64,000 nucleotides of DNA from Mucilaginibacter aurantiaciroseus (GTDB taxonomy: Bacteria > Bacteroidota > Bacteroidia > Sphingobacteriales > Sphingobacteriaceae), in the NCBI RefSeq assembly GCF_024055595.1, contig NZ_JAMXOF010000001.1, positions 992,001 to 1,056,000 of the forward strand, written 5' to 3'. The translations under genes and the position numbers were made by a program. Shown in pieces: positions 25,125 through 34,321 of this stretch. Every line of letters starts with the position of its first letter. Positions within the stretch are counted from its first letter, which is position 1. Below the pieces are notes generated by a model. That model saw nothing but the letters and a program-made list of their open reading frames with translations. It ran no database searches and was not told where the DNA came from.

Positions 25125-25421
25125 TTGAAAGTACTTATCACATCTGCTACATCCGCGCAAGCGCATAAGCTTAAAAATACACTTACCCGTGATGAGGTTG
25201 TGTTAGGCGATTTTAATGAGTTTCCATCGTTTATGGGTATCATAAAATTACCTAACCCGGCAAATGACACCTATGCGCACGAAATGCTGACCCTTAGCTT
25301 AGATAATGGGTTCAAAAATATTTACCTTTTAAATAAGCAGGAACTGGACGTGCTTATCTTATCCGAACAACTCTTTAACGAATACAACATCATTATTATA
25401 AATGCCTGCGATAAGTTATAA
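25125..25421 (+). CDS. Small conserved-looking hypothetical protein, 98 aa
   Basis: The start is a TTG one base after the lolD stop, and the 3' end overlaps the next gene by 20 bases, so it sits firmly in an operon. The protein has the look of a small alpha/beta receiver- or NAD-like domain: K-V-L-I-T-S-A-T-S-A-Q-A at the N-terminus, a strand-turn G-F-K-N-I-Y-L-L-N-K-Q-E near 63, and a final I-I-I-I-N-A strand. It has no signal peptide. I do not recognise the family. The tight arrangement lolD-this-HAD suggests a shared process. Confidence 0.7.
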   Translation: MKVLITSATSAQAHKLKNTLTRDEVVLGDFNEFPSFMGIIKLPNPANDTYAHEMLTLSLDNGFKNIYLLNKQELDVLILSEQLFNEYNIIIINACDKL

Positions 25422-26019
25422 CGATATAGACCCGGGTAAAAAAGCATTCATATTTGAGTTGGATGATGTGCTGTATCCCGCAAAAGATTACTACTACCAG
25501 ATTTATTACCTTTTTGCCAACCTTTTGGAGTACACCGAATTTAATAGTGCTGCCAGGACAACCGAATTGATGATAGATACGTATATTAAAAAAGGAGCAG
25601 GAAAGGTATATAGTGAGCTTGTTTCACAGCTTAGCATTGAAGAGAAGTATCGCGATAAGTTGGAGATAATGTTGTTAACATCGCGGTTGCCTTTAAAATT
25701 GCTCTTATTTAAAAATATGCTTAGCTTTATGCAGGAGGTTGTTACCGACCGTAAAAGGCTATTTATAGTTACAAACGGCAGCCCGCAACAGCAGCTTAAT
25801 AAGTTAAGGCAGATAGAGTGGCACGGTTTAGAACCCTATTTAACATGTTATTTTGCTGATGAAAGTTTACCCAAGCCCGAGCCGGATGTAATACATTTAT
25901 TAATGAAGGAACACAATTTAGATCGCCGCGATCTGTTAATGATATCAGGCTCTGAAACAGATAGGTTATGTGCCGAAACCTGCGGAATTGACTATATTAA
26001 TACCGGCGAAATCATATAA
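25402..26019 (+). CDS. HAD-superfamily protein with altered catalytic motifs
   Basis: A 205-residue protein of the haloacid-dehalogenase fold. Motif I reads F-I-F-E-L-D-D-V-L-Y: the position of the nucleophilic Asp is Glu (residue 19), while the second Asp is kept. Motif II is I-V-T-N-G-S and motif III K-P-E-P-D. Motif IV is M-I-S-G-S-E-T-D, lacking the usual G-D. A Glu cannot replace the Asp nucleophile well, so hydrolase activity is doubtful and the protein may bind or regulate instead. It overlaps the 98-aa gene by 20 bases. Fold assignment is secure, function unknown. Confidence 0.82.
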   Translation: MPAISYNDIDPGKKAFIFELDDVLYPAKDYYYQIYYLFANLLEYTEFNSAARTTELMIDTYIKKGAGKVYSELVSQLSIEEKYRDKLEIMLLTSRLPLKLLLFKNMLSFMQEVVTDRKRLFIVTNGSPQQQLNKLRQIEWHGLEPYLTCYFADESLPKPEPDVIHLLMKEHNLDRRDLLMISGSETDRLCAETCGIDYINTGEII

Positions 26020-26077
26020 CTAAATTTTGATAATATAAATACAATAACACCGTTTACTCGATATAATTAATTAAACC

Positions 26078-27670
26078 ATGAAGAAATTATTTTACTTAAT
26101 ACTATTATCTGCTACAGTGATTATTATTTCTTGTTCAAAAGATAAAAAGATCACTCCCGGTAATACAGACAATACGGGCGGTACAACCGGCACTGATTTA
26201 CCGCCGACATCCGGCTCAACGCTTGATTTTATTAAAGATTCGGTATTTTTATATGCGAAACAGGTTTACTACTGGAACGAAAGCCTGCCATCTTATTCGG
26301 CATTTAAGCCACGTTCTTTTCCGGGCGCTAATGATTTGGACGCATTGCAAACCGAGATCGACGCGATGACACAATACAGTACTGACCCTTCAACAGGCAA
26401 GCCGTATGAATATCGTAAAAAGGACCCCGGTACAGCAAAATATTCTTTTATAGATGATGGTAGCGTATCTGGTGAATTAAACGGTGTAAAAGGCGATTTT
26501 GGTTTTGCGCCTGTTTGGATCGGCGACGACGATATTAGGGTTAAATATGTTTACCCGGGTTCGCCGGCTGATGTAAATGACCTTAAACGTGGTTACCAAA
26601 TTATAGGCATTAACGGCCGAACAGGTTCGGGCCTTACTTATGATGCCGGTACAAACGTTAACTTTTTAATTAATGCGTACGCTAATTCTTCAAACATTAC
26701 TTTAACGCTTAAAAGACCCGACTTAACTACTTTTAATGTGACTATGTCTACTGGTAGTTATAATGTAAACCCGGTATTAGCAACTAAGGTTATTGATGCA
26801 GGTGGTGGCAAAAAAGTTGGTTATTTTGTATTCAACAGTTTTACATCTGATGCTAACGCAAGGCCGAAACTTGATGCAGCTTTTGCAACTTTCGCTGCTG
26901 CAGGAGTTACCGATCTGGTTGTGGATTTGCGTTATAATGGCGGCGGTTACGTATCTACAGCCGAATATTTGAGTAACCTGATTGCACCGGCCAATAAAAC
27001 CAATACTACCATGTTTAGTTACTATTTTAATCAAACAATGGTTGATCGTAAAGCGACCATACTGGCTAATCAAAAACGAAAAGATGATAAAGGCGCAATA
27101 TATTCATATTACGACTTTGATTACACGGTAGCCGGTAACACAGTTAAGTTTTCTAAAGATGGCGTTTCAACAACGCTTAACCTAAGCCACGTGTTTTTTA
27201 TTGTGACAGGTTCAACCGCATCAGCAAGTGAACTTACCATTAACAACCTGTTGCCGGTAACTTCTTTAAATGTTAATCTTATAGGTACAAAAAGCTATGG
27301 CAAGCCGGTTGGTTTCTTTGATATTGACATTAACAAATACCAAATGTATATCCCTCAGTTTGAGACTAAGAATAGCCTGGGTAAAGGTGGATATTACGCC
27401 GGTATGACCCCGGGCACTGTAGATTACCCGGGCAAACAGGCATCTGATGATGTTACCAAAGATTTTGGCGACCCTACGGAAAGCCTGTTGAAATATGCCA
27501 TCAATTTTGTTACAAAAGGTAACTATGTGCTTACCGGTAGTAATCAGCAAACACAGAGCTTAAGCAGCTTAAAAACTTTCTCTGTCGATCAATCTCGCGA
27601 GGCTGGTATCCAGTCGGAAGGTAAAGTGTTTAGAGGGATGATCTACAACAACTCAAAAGCTAAAAAATAA
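26078..27670 (+). CDS. S41 family peptidase, lipoprotein
   Basis: A 530-residue exported protein. The leader ends L-S-A-T-V-I-I-I-S-C, a lipobox with the lipidated Cys near residue 19. A Thr/Gly-rich linker is followed by an N-terminal S41 domain, a PDZ-like part (Y-P-G-S-P-A-D-V-N-D-L-K-R-G-Y near 160), and the C-terminal-processing-protease core: D-L-R-Y-N-G-G-G-Y near 285, V-T-G-S-T-A-S-A-S-E-L with the catalytic Ser near 378, and K-S-Y-G-K-P-V-G with the catalytic Lys region near 405. Being lipidated, it acts at the cell envelope. Its own terminator follows. The substrate is unknown. Confidence 0.9.
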   Translation: MKKLFYLILLSATVIIISCSKDKKITPGNTDNTGGTTGTDLPPTSGSTLDFIKDSVFLYAKQVYYWNESLPSYSAFKPRSFPGANDLDALQTEIDAMTQYSTDPSTGKPYEYRKKDPGTAKYSFIDDGSVSGELNGVKGDFGFAPVWIGDDDIRVKYVYPGSPADVNDLKRGYQIIGINGRTGSGLTYDAGTNVNFLINAYANSSNITLTLKRPDLTTFNVTMSTGSYNVNPVLATKVIDAGGGKKVGYFVFNSFTSDANARPKLDAAFATFAAAGVTDLVVDLRYNGGGYVSTAEYLSNLIAPANKTNTTMFSYYFNQTMVDRKATILANQKRKDDKGAIYSYYDFDYTVAGNTVKFSKDGVSTTLNLSHVFFIVTGSTASASELTINNLLPVTSLNVNLIGTKSYGKPVGFFDIDINKYQMYIPQFETKNSLGKGGYYAGMTPGTVDYPGKQASDDVTKDFGDPTESLLKYAINFVTKGNYVLTGSNQQTQSLSSLKTFSVDQSREAGIQSEGKVFRGMIYNNSKAKK

Positions 27671-27688
27671 GTTACATATTATAACAAG

Positions 27689-27721
27689 AAAAAAGGTCGG
27701 AATTTAATTTCGACCTTTTTT
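27689..27721 (+). terminator. Rho-independent terminator after the S41 peptidase gene
   Basis: AAAAAAGGTCG (27689-27699) pairs with CGACCTTTTTT (27711-27721) around an 11-base loop. Confidence 0.85.
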
Positions 27722-27777
27722 GTAGGTAACTAAAGATTACTCAATGTCAATAACCCCCATTTCTAAACCTATAATCA

Positions 27778-28469
27778 ATGTTTAAGTTAATGCCCTTTAA
27801 TAAAAATACACTTTATTTTTTTTTCTTATCTTTTTTCATTTTGATCAGTAGTTTATCCTTCGGACAATCTGAAAAAAAGTCTTATTTCGAAATACATATT
27901 GGTTATATGCCAACTTTAGGCAATGTAAATATCCAGGGGGAAAATACCCCCTGGATAAATACTTTATCGTCTGAAGGGGATCAAAATATGAATGGGGATA
28001 CCTTTTCCAGCACAACTATTGGTGTTGGTTATGGCCAATATGTGTCACCAAAGTTGAGATTAGGGTTGGGGATAGATGTTGACTTTTACAATAACCTATC
28101 TGAAGGCCGCTCAAGCCGTACAGTGCAATTTTTGGAGATCTGAAATATACTTTTAATAATACAAAAAGGGGCTTTTTCGTATACGGCCAGGCAGGCTATT
28201 CCTTTATAACAGGAATGGATTGGCATACAGGTTTTAAAGGTGGTTTTGGTATAGGATATTCATTGCTTAGCCCTACAAGCGAACGCGGATTTAATTTTTC
28301 TATCGGATATAATTATCAGGTATTAAATAAGTTATCTCAACAAATACTTGGCCCGCCCGTTCAAGGCGAAGGGCTTTACAGACCTACAACTGTAAGATAT
28401 CTCTCGTTTGCGGGATATAAGAATATTATTATTCAAACTTTACCAATAAAGACCACTTACGAGTTTTAA
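27778..28469 (+). pseudogene. Outer-membrane beta-barrel protein with one frameshift
   Basis: The first frame (27778-28143) has a signal peptide ending S-L-S-F-G-Q and a barrel-like stretch (I-G-V-G-Y-G-Q-Y-V-S-P-K-L-R-L-G). It runs into a stop at 28141-28143. A second frame, open before this point, continues with F-G-D-L-K-Y-T-F, then F-V-Y-G-Q-A-G-Y-S-F and ends at 28469 with K-T-T-Y-E-F, a normal barrel terminus ending in Phe. One indel near 28100 would restore about 230 residues. Otherwise the gene is undamaged, so the change is recent or an assembly error. Its stop overlaps the convergent smc stop by 4 bases. Confidence 0.7.
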
Positions 28470-31400
28470 TCTGCCAGTTCGCGCAGGTCTACAGGCACCA
28501 CTCTCGAGATACCTTGCTCTACCATCGTAACGCCATAAATAATATCGGTACAGGCAATGGTGCGCTTGTTGTGCGATATAATGATGAACTGCGATTCTTT
28601 AGAGAACTTACGGATGATGTTATTGAACTTATCGATGTTGGTATCATCCAACGGGGCATCCACCTCATCAAAAATACAGAATGGGGCAGGCTTTAGCAGG
28701 TATAGCGAGAACAGGATGGCAGTAGCCGTAAGTGTTTTTTCGCCACCTGATAACTGGTTGATAGATAGCGGGCGTTTACCTTTTGGCCTTGCGATGATAT
28801 CAATTTCAGATTCCAAAGGCTGATCGGGATTGCTCAGGATCAGGTCACACGAATCCTCCTCGTTAAATAACGAGCGGAACACCTTAATAAAATTCTCTCG
28901 CACCATCGTAAACGCCGACATGAATTTCTCTTTGGCCGTATCATCTATCTCTTTTATAGTGGCCAGTAACGATGCTTTAGCTTCAGCCAGATCCTTCTTT
29001 TGTGTTTGGATGAATGTATGGCGTTCGCTCATTTCGTTATAGGCTTCAACAGCCATTGGGTTAATGGCGCCAAAGTCGTCCAACTGGCGTTTCATTCTCT
29101 CCGTTTTATCACGGATCTCGTCTTCGTCGCTGGTTTCGGCGATATCGATCTCTAACAGGTCGTTGATGTCTACATTAAACTCAACGGACAGGCGCTCTCG
29201 CAGGGCGTTCAGCTCCAGTTTAAGGTTATTGCGTTCATCTTTTAATTCGTTCTCCAGGGTCTCGGTTTGGTCTTTACGCTGGCGGAGTTTTAATACTTCG
29301 TTTTCGCTTTCGGTAATGGTGGCGCGCCATGCGTAATATTCCTGCTCGGTTTCGGCTGTTCCTTTTTCCAATGCTTCCTTTTGCCCGTACATTTCCAGCA
29401 GGCTTTCGTCGCTGTCGCCGGTTTCCTGAAGGTTCTCTAATATGGCAGCCTTTGCTTTTTCAAGCTCGATATTATTTTGGCGGATGCGTACATCCAGGTG
29501 TTCAAGTTGAGTTTCGCGGTAATCCAGGTCCTTTAATAACCCCGAAACTTTATTTTGCTGCTGGTGGAAGCGGATATTCTCCTGGTTATAGGTGTTTGAT
29601 TGCACCGTAACCATCTCGTTCAGTTCGTTGAAGGCCTGTTGCTTATCCAGCATCAGAACCGCCTGTGCCTGCTTTTGTTCTTTTAGATGTATTAACTGCG
29701 GGCCAAGGGTAATAATATTATTTTTGATGCCCGCAACCTTGTTGGCAATATCCTGCTTACGGTTAAGGCTGTTCTCAATAAAGGCCTGGTATTGCTCTTG
29801 CTTGGTTTTAACGGTGATCAGCTCGGTATTGACTTGGTTAAGTTCGTACTGTTGCTGGCGTAGTTCGTTTGTTTTGTTAGATACCTTTAGCGCAGCTAAA
29901 CGGCTTTGTAGTTCCTCGCTTTTATTCTTGAAATTCTGGATGCGGCTTTCGGCTTGTTTGATCTCCTTAAGCAGGTTATCTAAATTCTTTGCCCTACCAA
30001 TACGCTTGCCCTCAAACAACCCAACCGACCCGCCGGCCATGGTATATTTAGATTTATTGAACTTACCGCTTTTACCGATCAGGACCACACCATCCGGTAG
30101 TTGTATACCATTGATGTCGTTTTCGGTAGCATCGTTTACCAAATAAACGTTTTTAAGCAAATAGTTACAAAGCGGCTTATAACGTTCCTCAATCTCCACA
30201 ACAGATAGGGCAGGAGGCCCCTCTAAATCTTTCCCGGTAGGGGAAATTTTTTGTTCTGAAGCCCTCTCTGAAAGGGAGGGCTTCAGTGGGGCTGCCTCGT
30301 AATTATCTAATATAAAAAACTGCGCGCGCCCTTTAGACGAATTGCTTAGCAGATTTATCGCCGCGATGGCCTCATCATAAGTGTTCACCACATAATGGTT
30401 CATTAGCGGCTCCAGGTAATTTTCTATCGCTACGCGGTATTCTTCCTTGCAAAATAATATATCGCTAAACAGGGTGACTGTTTTTGCCCAGTTGGCATTC
30501 TTTTTTAGGAAGCGGATACTCTCCGGGAAGCCTTCTAAATTATCAACCAAGCTTTTGGTAAGGTTGTATTCGTTTTGTTTGGCATCCAGTTTACGGCCAT
30601 TGGCGGCAATGCTGTCGGTAACGGTTTTAAGTTCGGTTTCTGTTTCGGCAACTTGTTCCTGTAGTTTGTTTTCTGCTTCAACAGCTTGGTCGTATTCGCT
30701 TTCAAGGGTTGCAACGCAGTTATCTAATTCGGCAATAACTTTGTTGAAATGCGAAAGTTCGGCCTCCTTGTTGGTGGTATCCTCCATATTGCGCTGGCTT
30801 TCCTGCTCAAGCGCTTGTTGTTGTATGTTAAGGATGTCGATATCTTTTTCGGCCTTGTAAACCTGGTTTTGCAGGCGGCCGTTTATGCTGTTAAGTTCGT
30901 TTAGCTCGTTACGGGCTTCTGCCTGCTGGGCGCGAAGCTCATCAACCGCTTCTTTCAATTCTCCTACACGGGAGGTGATGGTTTGCAGATTTTCGTCTTC
31001 CTGCAATTTTTCCTCGTTAAGGCGTTTAATGTTGTATTGGACGTGTTTAAACTGGTTGTTATCGCGTTCTAATTCTTCCTTTAAACGGCTTTCTTTATCC
31101 TGCTGATTTTTAAGCTGCTCGTTCTTTACCCGTTTTTCACTTTCGTAAGCACGGATCTTGGCCGAAAATTCGTTGCTGGCTTTTTGCTGCGCGGCAAGGT
31201 TTTTCTCTTTGGTAAGGCTGTCTAGTTTGTTTTGCTGCAGGGTAGCTTCCAGTTTATCAATTTGGGTTGCGATGCCTGATTTTTGCTCGCGCTGTTTTTG
31301 TTCTTTTTCTTCAATCTCGGCAAGCGATTTGCTAAAATTGGCGATCCTGAATGATGCCAGTGAAATACTCAGCGACTTATACTGATCTCGTAGTTTATAA

Positions 31401-32044
31401 TAACGCTCCGTTTTTTTAGCCTGGTTCTCCAGCGTTTTTAAGTTCTTTTCTATCTCGAAAAGCAGGTCCTCAACGCGCTCCAAGTCAGCTTCGGTATCTT
31501 TTAACTTGCTGAATGTTTGTTTTTTACGGAGCTTATATTTGGAGATACCCGATGCCTCCTCAAACAAATTACGGCGCGACCCCTCTTTGTTATTGATGAT
31601 TTCATCAATCATCTTTAGTTCGATGATAGCGTAGGAGTCAGAGCCGATACCGGTATCCAGGAATAGGTCAGTAATGTCCTTTAAGCGGCATTGTACATCG
31701 TTTAAACGGTATTCGCTTTCGCCGGTGCGGTAAAGCCTACGCGTAAGTGTAACCTGCGAAAAATCGGTAGGGAGTGCGTTTTTGGTATTATCAAAAGTTA
31801 GAGAAACCTCTGCAAGGTTGGCGGCCTTGCGGCTTTTGGTTCCGTTAAAAATGATGTTATCCATTTTTTCGGAACGCAGGGCGCGGGTGCTTTGCTCGCC
31901 TAAAACCCAACGGATAGCATCTACCACGTTGCTTTTACCACAACCATTAGGGCCTACAATAGCCGTAACCCCCTCATTAAAATTAATGGTGATTTTATCG
32001 CCAAAGCTTTTGAAGCCCTTGATTTCTAACCTGGTAAGTTGCAT
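28466..32044 (-). CDS. smc: Chromosome segregation ATPase SMC
   Basis: A 1192-residue SMC protein. The N-terminal ATPase head has Walker A G-P-N-G-C-G-K-S-N near residue 32. Two long coiled coils (about 170-500 and 680-1020) flank a hinge (about 510-670). The C-terminal head has signature L-S-G-G-E-K-T-L-T-A near 1095 and Walker B F-C-I-F-D-E-V-D-A-P-L-D. With ScpA and ScpB it forms the condensin that extrudes DNA loops. Within the hinge, residues about 582-611 are encoded by a palindromic DNA element (30211-30298) that keeps the frame and adds a Pro/Ser-rich loop. The gene is otherwise intact. Confidence 0.96.
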   Translation of the reverse strand: MQLTRLEIKGFKSFGDKITINFNEGVTAIVGPNGCGKSNVVDAIRWVLGEQSTRALRSEKMDNIIFNGTKSRKAANLAEVSLTFDNTKNALPTDFSQVTLTRRLYRTGESEYRLNDVQCRLKDITDLFLDTGIGSDSYAIIELKMIDEIINNKEGSRRNLFEEASGISKYKLRKKQTFSKLKDTEADLERVEDLLFEIEKNLKTLENQAKKTERYYKLRDQYKSLSISLASFRIANFSKSLAEIEEKEQKQREQKSGIATQIDKLEATLQQNKLDSLTKEKNLAAQQKASNEFSAKIRAYESEKRVKNEQLKNQQDKESRLKEELERDNNQFKHVQYNIKRLNEEKLQEDENLQTITSRVGELKEAVDELRAQQAEARNELNELNSINGRLQNQVYKAEKDIDILNIQQQALEQESQRNMEDTTNKEAELSHFNKVIAELDNCVATLESEYDQAVEAENKLQEQVAETETELKTVTDSIAANGRKLDAKQNEYNLTKSLVDNLEGFPESIRFLKKNANWAKTVTLFSDILFCKEEYRVAIENYLEPLMNHYVVNTYDEAIAAINLLSNSSKGRAQFFILDNYEAAPLKPSLSERASEQKISPTGKDLEGPPALSVVEIEERYKPLCNYLLKNVYLVNDATENDINGIQLPDGVVLIGKSGKFNKSKYTMAGGSVGLFEGKRIGRAKNLDNLLKEIKQAESRIQNFKNKSEELQSRLAALKVSNKTNELRQQQYELNQVNTELITVKTKQEQYQAFIENSLNRKQDIANKVAGIKNNIITLGPQLIHLKEQKQAQAVLMLDKQQAFNELNEMVTVQSNTYNQENIRFHQQQNKVSGLLKDLDYRETQLEHLDVRIRQNNIELEKAKAAILENLQETGDSDESLLEMYGQKEALEKGTAETEQEYYAWRATITESENEVLKLRQRKDQTETLENELKDERNNLKLELNALRERLSVEFNVDINDLLEIDIAETSDEDEIRDKTERMKRQLDDFGAINPMAVEAYNEMSERHTFIQTQKKDLAEAKASLLATIKEIDDTAKEKFMSAFTMVRENFIKVFRSLFNEEDSCDLILSNPDQPLESEIDIIARPKGKRPLSINQLSGGEKTLTATAILFSLYLLKPAPFCIFDEVDAPLDDTNIDKFNNIIRKFSKESQFIIISHNKRTIACTDIIYGVTMVEQGISRVVPVDLRELAD
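30211..30298. repeat. Palindromic element inserted in frame in the smc hinge
   Basis: CTGAAGCCCTC (30256-30266) and GAGGGCTTCAG (30276-30286) are perfect inverted 11-base arms around 9 bases. The segment is bounded by GGCAGGAGGCCCC on the left and GGGGCTGCC on the right, and contains TCCCGGTAGGGGA. It resembles intergenic C-rich repeats of this family (compare CCCCTTCAGGGGATTAGAGGGCTT at 51061-51084). In smc it encodes P-L-K-P-S-L-S-E-R-A-S-E-Q, then S-P-T-G-K-D-L-E-G-P-P. Confidence 0.65.
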
Positions 32045-32168
32045 TAATTAGTACGGTAGTATTAAAAAACAGGATGGGAAAATAACGATTTTAGCTGAAA
32101 GCACAAAGCTTTATTGCTTTTGGCTTTATGCTTTTATCTCAATGGAGCCTTTCAAATAAACCATCGCT

Positions 32169-32831
32169 TTACTTACCGCTAAGATAACCGTAAGTAACCA
32201 ATTCATCATTATTTGTAATGTGTTTTGTAACGCCATCTTTTAATAGGATCACCTTATCGCTCACCTCCAAAATATTATAATACTGATGGTCTGTTATGAT
32301 AATGCCCTTGCGTTTGGCACACGCGCGGATGACAGGCTTAAATTCGTCAGCCTGGATTGGGGAGATGTGGGTGAAAGGTTCATCAAGTAAAATAAAATCG
32401 GCCTTGCTATGGATGATCATTAGCATTTCTAATTGCCTCAATTCACCGCCGGAGAGTTGGCCCGTTGTTTTGTGACAGTTTACCTTATATATAGTTAGAT
32501 CGATAAACTCGTCCCAAAAGTTTTCATCTACCAGCATTTTTGCCAAATTTTTTATTTTTAAACTGTCAGGTAAATAGCTGTGCTGAGGAAGATACGCGAT
32601 TCGGTTTTTATGATATCCTTTATGAATAAACAGATCATCAATACTCACGTATTTATAGGATGCATTTAAGGTGCCGTAAATGATTCTTAAAAGAGACGAT
32701 TTACCGCAGCCATTCCTGCCTAATAAACCTATTACCTCGCCCTGGCGACACGTAATATGCACATCCTGTAATATCTTGCGATCCTCAAACGCCAACCGGA
32801 CGCTATCAACTTTTAAAATAAGTGCCGACAT
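32169..32831 (-). CDS. ABC transporter ATP-binding protein (small two-gene module)
   Basis: A 220-residue ATPase: Walker A G-R-N-G-C-G-K-S-S near residue 37, a Q-loop Y-L-P-Q-H-S near 84, signature L-S-G-G-E-L-R-Q near 124, Walker B F-I-L-L-D-E-P near 148 and an H-loop I-T-D-H-Q-Y near 178. It starts inside the end of the small membrane protein gene (19-base overlap), so the two are translationally coupled. The ATPase resembles those of small export or lantibiotic-immunity systems and LptB-like proteins, but no such partner is clear here. Codon use is AT-richer than in flanking genes. Confidence 0.85.
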   Translation of the reverse strand: MSALILKVDSVRLAFEDRKILQDVHITCRQGEVIGLLGRNGCGKSSLLRIIYGTLNASYKYVSIDDLFIHKGYHKNRIAYLPQHSYLPDSLKIKNLAKMLVDENFWDEFIDLTIYKVNCHKTTGQLSGGELRQLEMLMIIHSKADFILLDEPFTHISPIQADEFKPVIRACAKRKGIIITDHQYYNILEVSDKVILLKDGVTKHITNNDELVTYGYLSGK

Positions 32832-33124
32832 ATAGCTAATAGGATGACCGAAATTAACAATACAATGAAATCAACTAAGTAAGCGTATGCATATAATCGC
32901 CTAATGCTTAGGCCTGCATTACGGTAGTAAAAATAAGTTTTAGCTGACGAGTAATTGTGCAAGGCGACAGCCCCTACAAAGCCAACGAACTTAGAAAAGA
33001 ATAAACTAACAGAGCTGTTGCCGGCACTTAAGCCAATAAAAAAAAAGCAGAGAAAAGTAAAAGTTATATTGTAAACAAGTAGCGTACGATAATACTGCAG
33101 GGTAAGAGTAATCAGCCTTTTCAT
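32813..33124 (-). CDS. Small membrane protein, partner of the ABC ATPase
   Basis: A 103-residue protein with about three hydrophobic segments (residues 15-35, 42-57 and 80-98) and a central basic loop with Tyr (Y-F-Y-Y-R-N-A-G-L-S-I-R-R-L-Y). It overlaps the ATPase gene and must be translated with it. At this size it is smaller than a typical ABC permease half, so it would have to form oligomers or join a permease encoded elsewhere. I do not recognise the family. It is the first gene of the pair; its promoter lies between 33125 and the rpoD terminator. Confidence 0.65.
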   Translation of the reverse strand: MKRLITLTLQYYRTLLVYNITFTFLCFFFIGLSAGNSSVSLFFSKFVGFVGAVALHNYSSAKTYFYYRNAGLSIRRLYAYAYLVDFIVLLISVILLAICRHLF

Positions 33125-33233
33125 TTTTGATTGCTTACAATACGTAAATCAATCTAATAAATTGTATTAGGGGATGGGTTTATTACAGTTCTCTATATAT
33201 GTTAGTAGCCGAATGGATCCATAACTTCATAAC

Positions 33234-33260
33234 AAAAAAACCCCCGCTTGTTTAAACGGG
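33234..33260 (-). terminator. Terminator of rpoD
   Basis: On the minus strand CCCGTTT-AAAC-AAGCGGG (33260 to 33243) forms a 7-pair stem with one G-T pair, followed by GG and seven T. It lies about 27 bases after the rpoD stop. Confidence 0.75.
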
Positions 33261-33286
33261 TGTTTCATATTTTTTTAACTAAAGGC

Positions 33287-34147
33287 TTATCCCAAGTATG
33301 ATTTAAGGATCTTACTACGCGAGGTATGGCGTAATCTCTGCAATGCTTTATCTTTTATCTGGCGTACACGCTCGCGGGTTAAATTGAATTTTTCGCCAAT
33401 TTCTTCCAGCGATAACGGATGGTTGCTACCTAAGCCAAAGAACAACACGATGATCTCCCGCTCACGCTCGGTTAGGGTAGATAGCGAACGTTTGATCTCT
33501 TCAGACAACGATTCGTTGATCAGGATCGAATCTGTATTCGGTTCAGAGTTTTCCAGTACGTCTAATAGCGTATTTTCTTCACCTTGTACAAACGGCGCAT
33601 CCATAGATACATGGCGGCCGCTATTACTTAGCGTATCAGATATTTTATCTACAGTAGTCTCAAGCATGTCGGCAAGTTCTTCGGGCGATGGCTCGCGCTC
33701 AAATTCCTGTTCCAATTTAGAGAATGCCTTGCTTATTTTACTTAAAGAGCCTACCTGGTTCAAAGGCAAACGAACGATACGGCTTTGCTCGGCAATAGCC
33801 TGTAGTATCGATTGACGGATCCACCAAACGGCGTATGATATAAATTTGAAACCTTTGGTCTCGTCAAAGCGTTTTGCAGCTTTAATAAGGCCTAAGTTGC
33901 CTTCGTTTATTAAGTCGCCAAGGGTAAGGCCCTGGTTTTGATATTGTTTAGCTACTGATACCACAAAACGTAAATTCGTTTTGGTTAGACGCTCTAAAGC
34001 AGCCTGGTCACCTTCTCTTATTTTTTGGGCTAAGATTACTTCTTCTTCGGCAGTTATCAGGTCAACTTTACCAATTTCGTGAAGATATTTGTCGAGGGAT
34101 TGCGACTCACGATTGGTAATGGATTGAGTTATTTTGAGTTGTCTCAT
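33287..34147 (-). CDS. rpoD: Primary RNA polymerase sigma factor RpoD (sigma-70 family)
   Basis: A 286-residue sigma factor lacking the long region 1.1 and non-conserved region, as is normal for Bacteroidota. Region 1.2-2.1 starts near residue 18 ([11 protein letters not shown]); region 2.3-2.4 has [16 protein letters not shown] near 100; region 3 is near 150; and the region 4 helix-turn-helix [18 protein letters not shown] is near 250. It directs transcription from the TTG/TAnnTTTG promoters seen in this window. It has its own terminator and a possible promoter at 34190-34197. Essential and intact. Confidence 0.96.
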   Translation of the reverse strand: MRQLKITQSITNRESQSLDKYLHEIGKVDLITAEEEVILAQKIREGDQAALERLTKTNLRFVVSVAKQYQNQGLTLGDLINEGNLGLIKAAKRFDETKGFKFISYAVWWIRQSILQAIAEQSRIVRLPLNQVGSLSKISKAFSKLEQEFEREPSPEELADMLETTVDKISDTLSNSGRHVSMDAPFVQGEENTLLDVLENSEPNTDSILINESLSEEIKRSLSTLTEREREIIVLFFGLGSNHPLSLEEIGEKFNLTRERVRQIKDKALQRLRHTSRSKILKSYLG

Positions 34148-34189
34148 TTATTTAATTAACCTCTAATCTTTAATTTAAAATTGAACGTG

Positions 34190-34197
34190 CAAAACTA
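34190..34197 (-). promoter_or_regulatory. Possible -7 box (TAGTTTTG) for rpoD
   Basis: The minus strand reads TAGTTTTG, fitting TAnnTTTG, with a predicted leader of about 35 bases. No clear TTG box at the expected distance. Confidence 0.35.
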
Positions 34198-34321
34198 TTA
34201 ATTTGTTTCTAAAAATAGTATTTTCACACAGAAAATCACCTGTATTTTACTAATTTATGAGAAAGTTTTAAACACCCGTTTTTGGAATAATATTTGTGGT
34301 TGTAGATTTATAATCATTGCC

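Noticed and set aside
28466-32044. Many plus-strand frames opposite smc
   Set aside because: They are Ser/Leu/Cys-rich antisense shadows of coiled-coil coding sequence and resemble no family.
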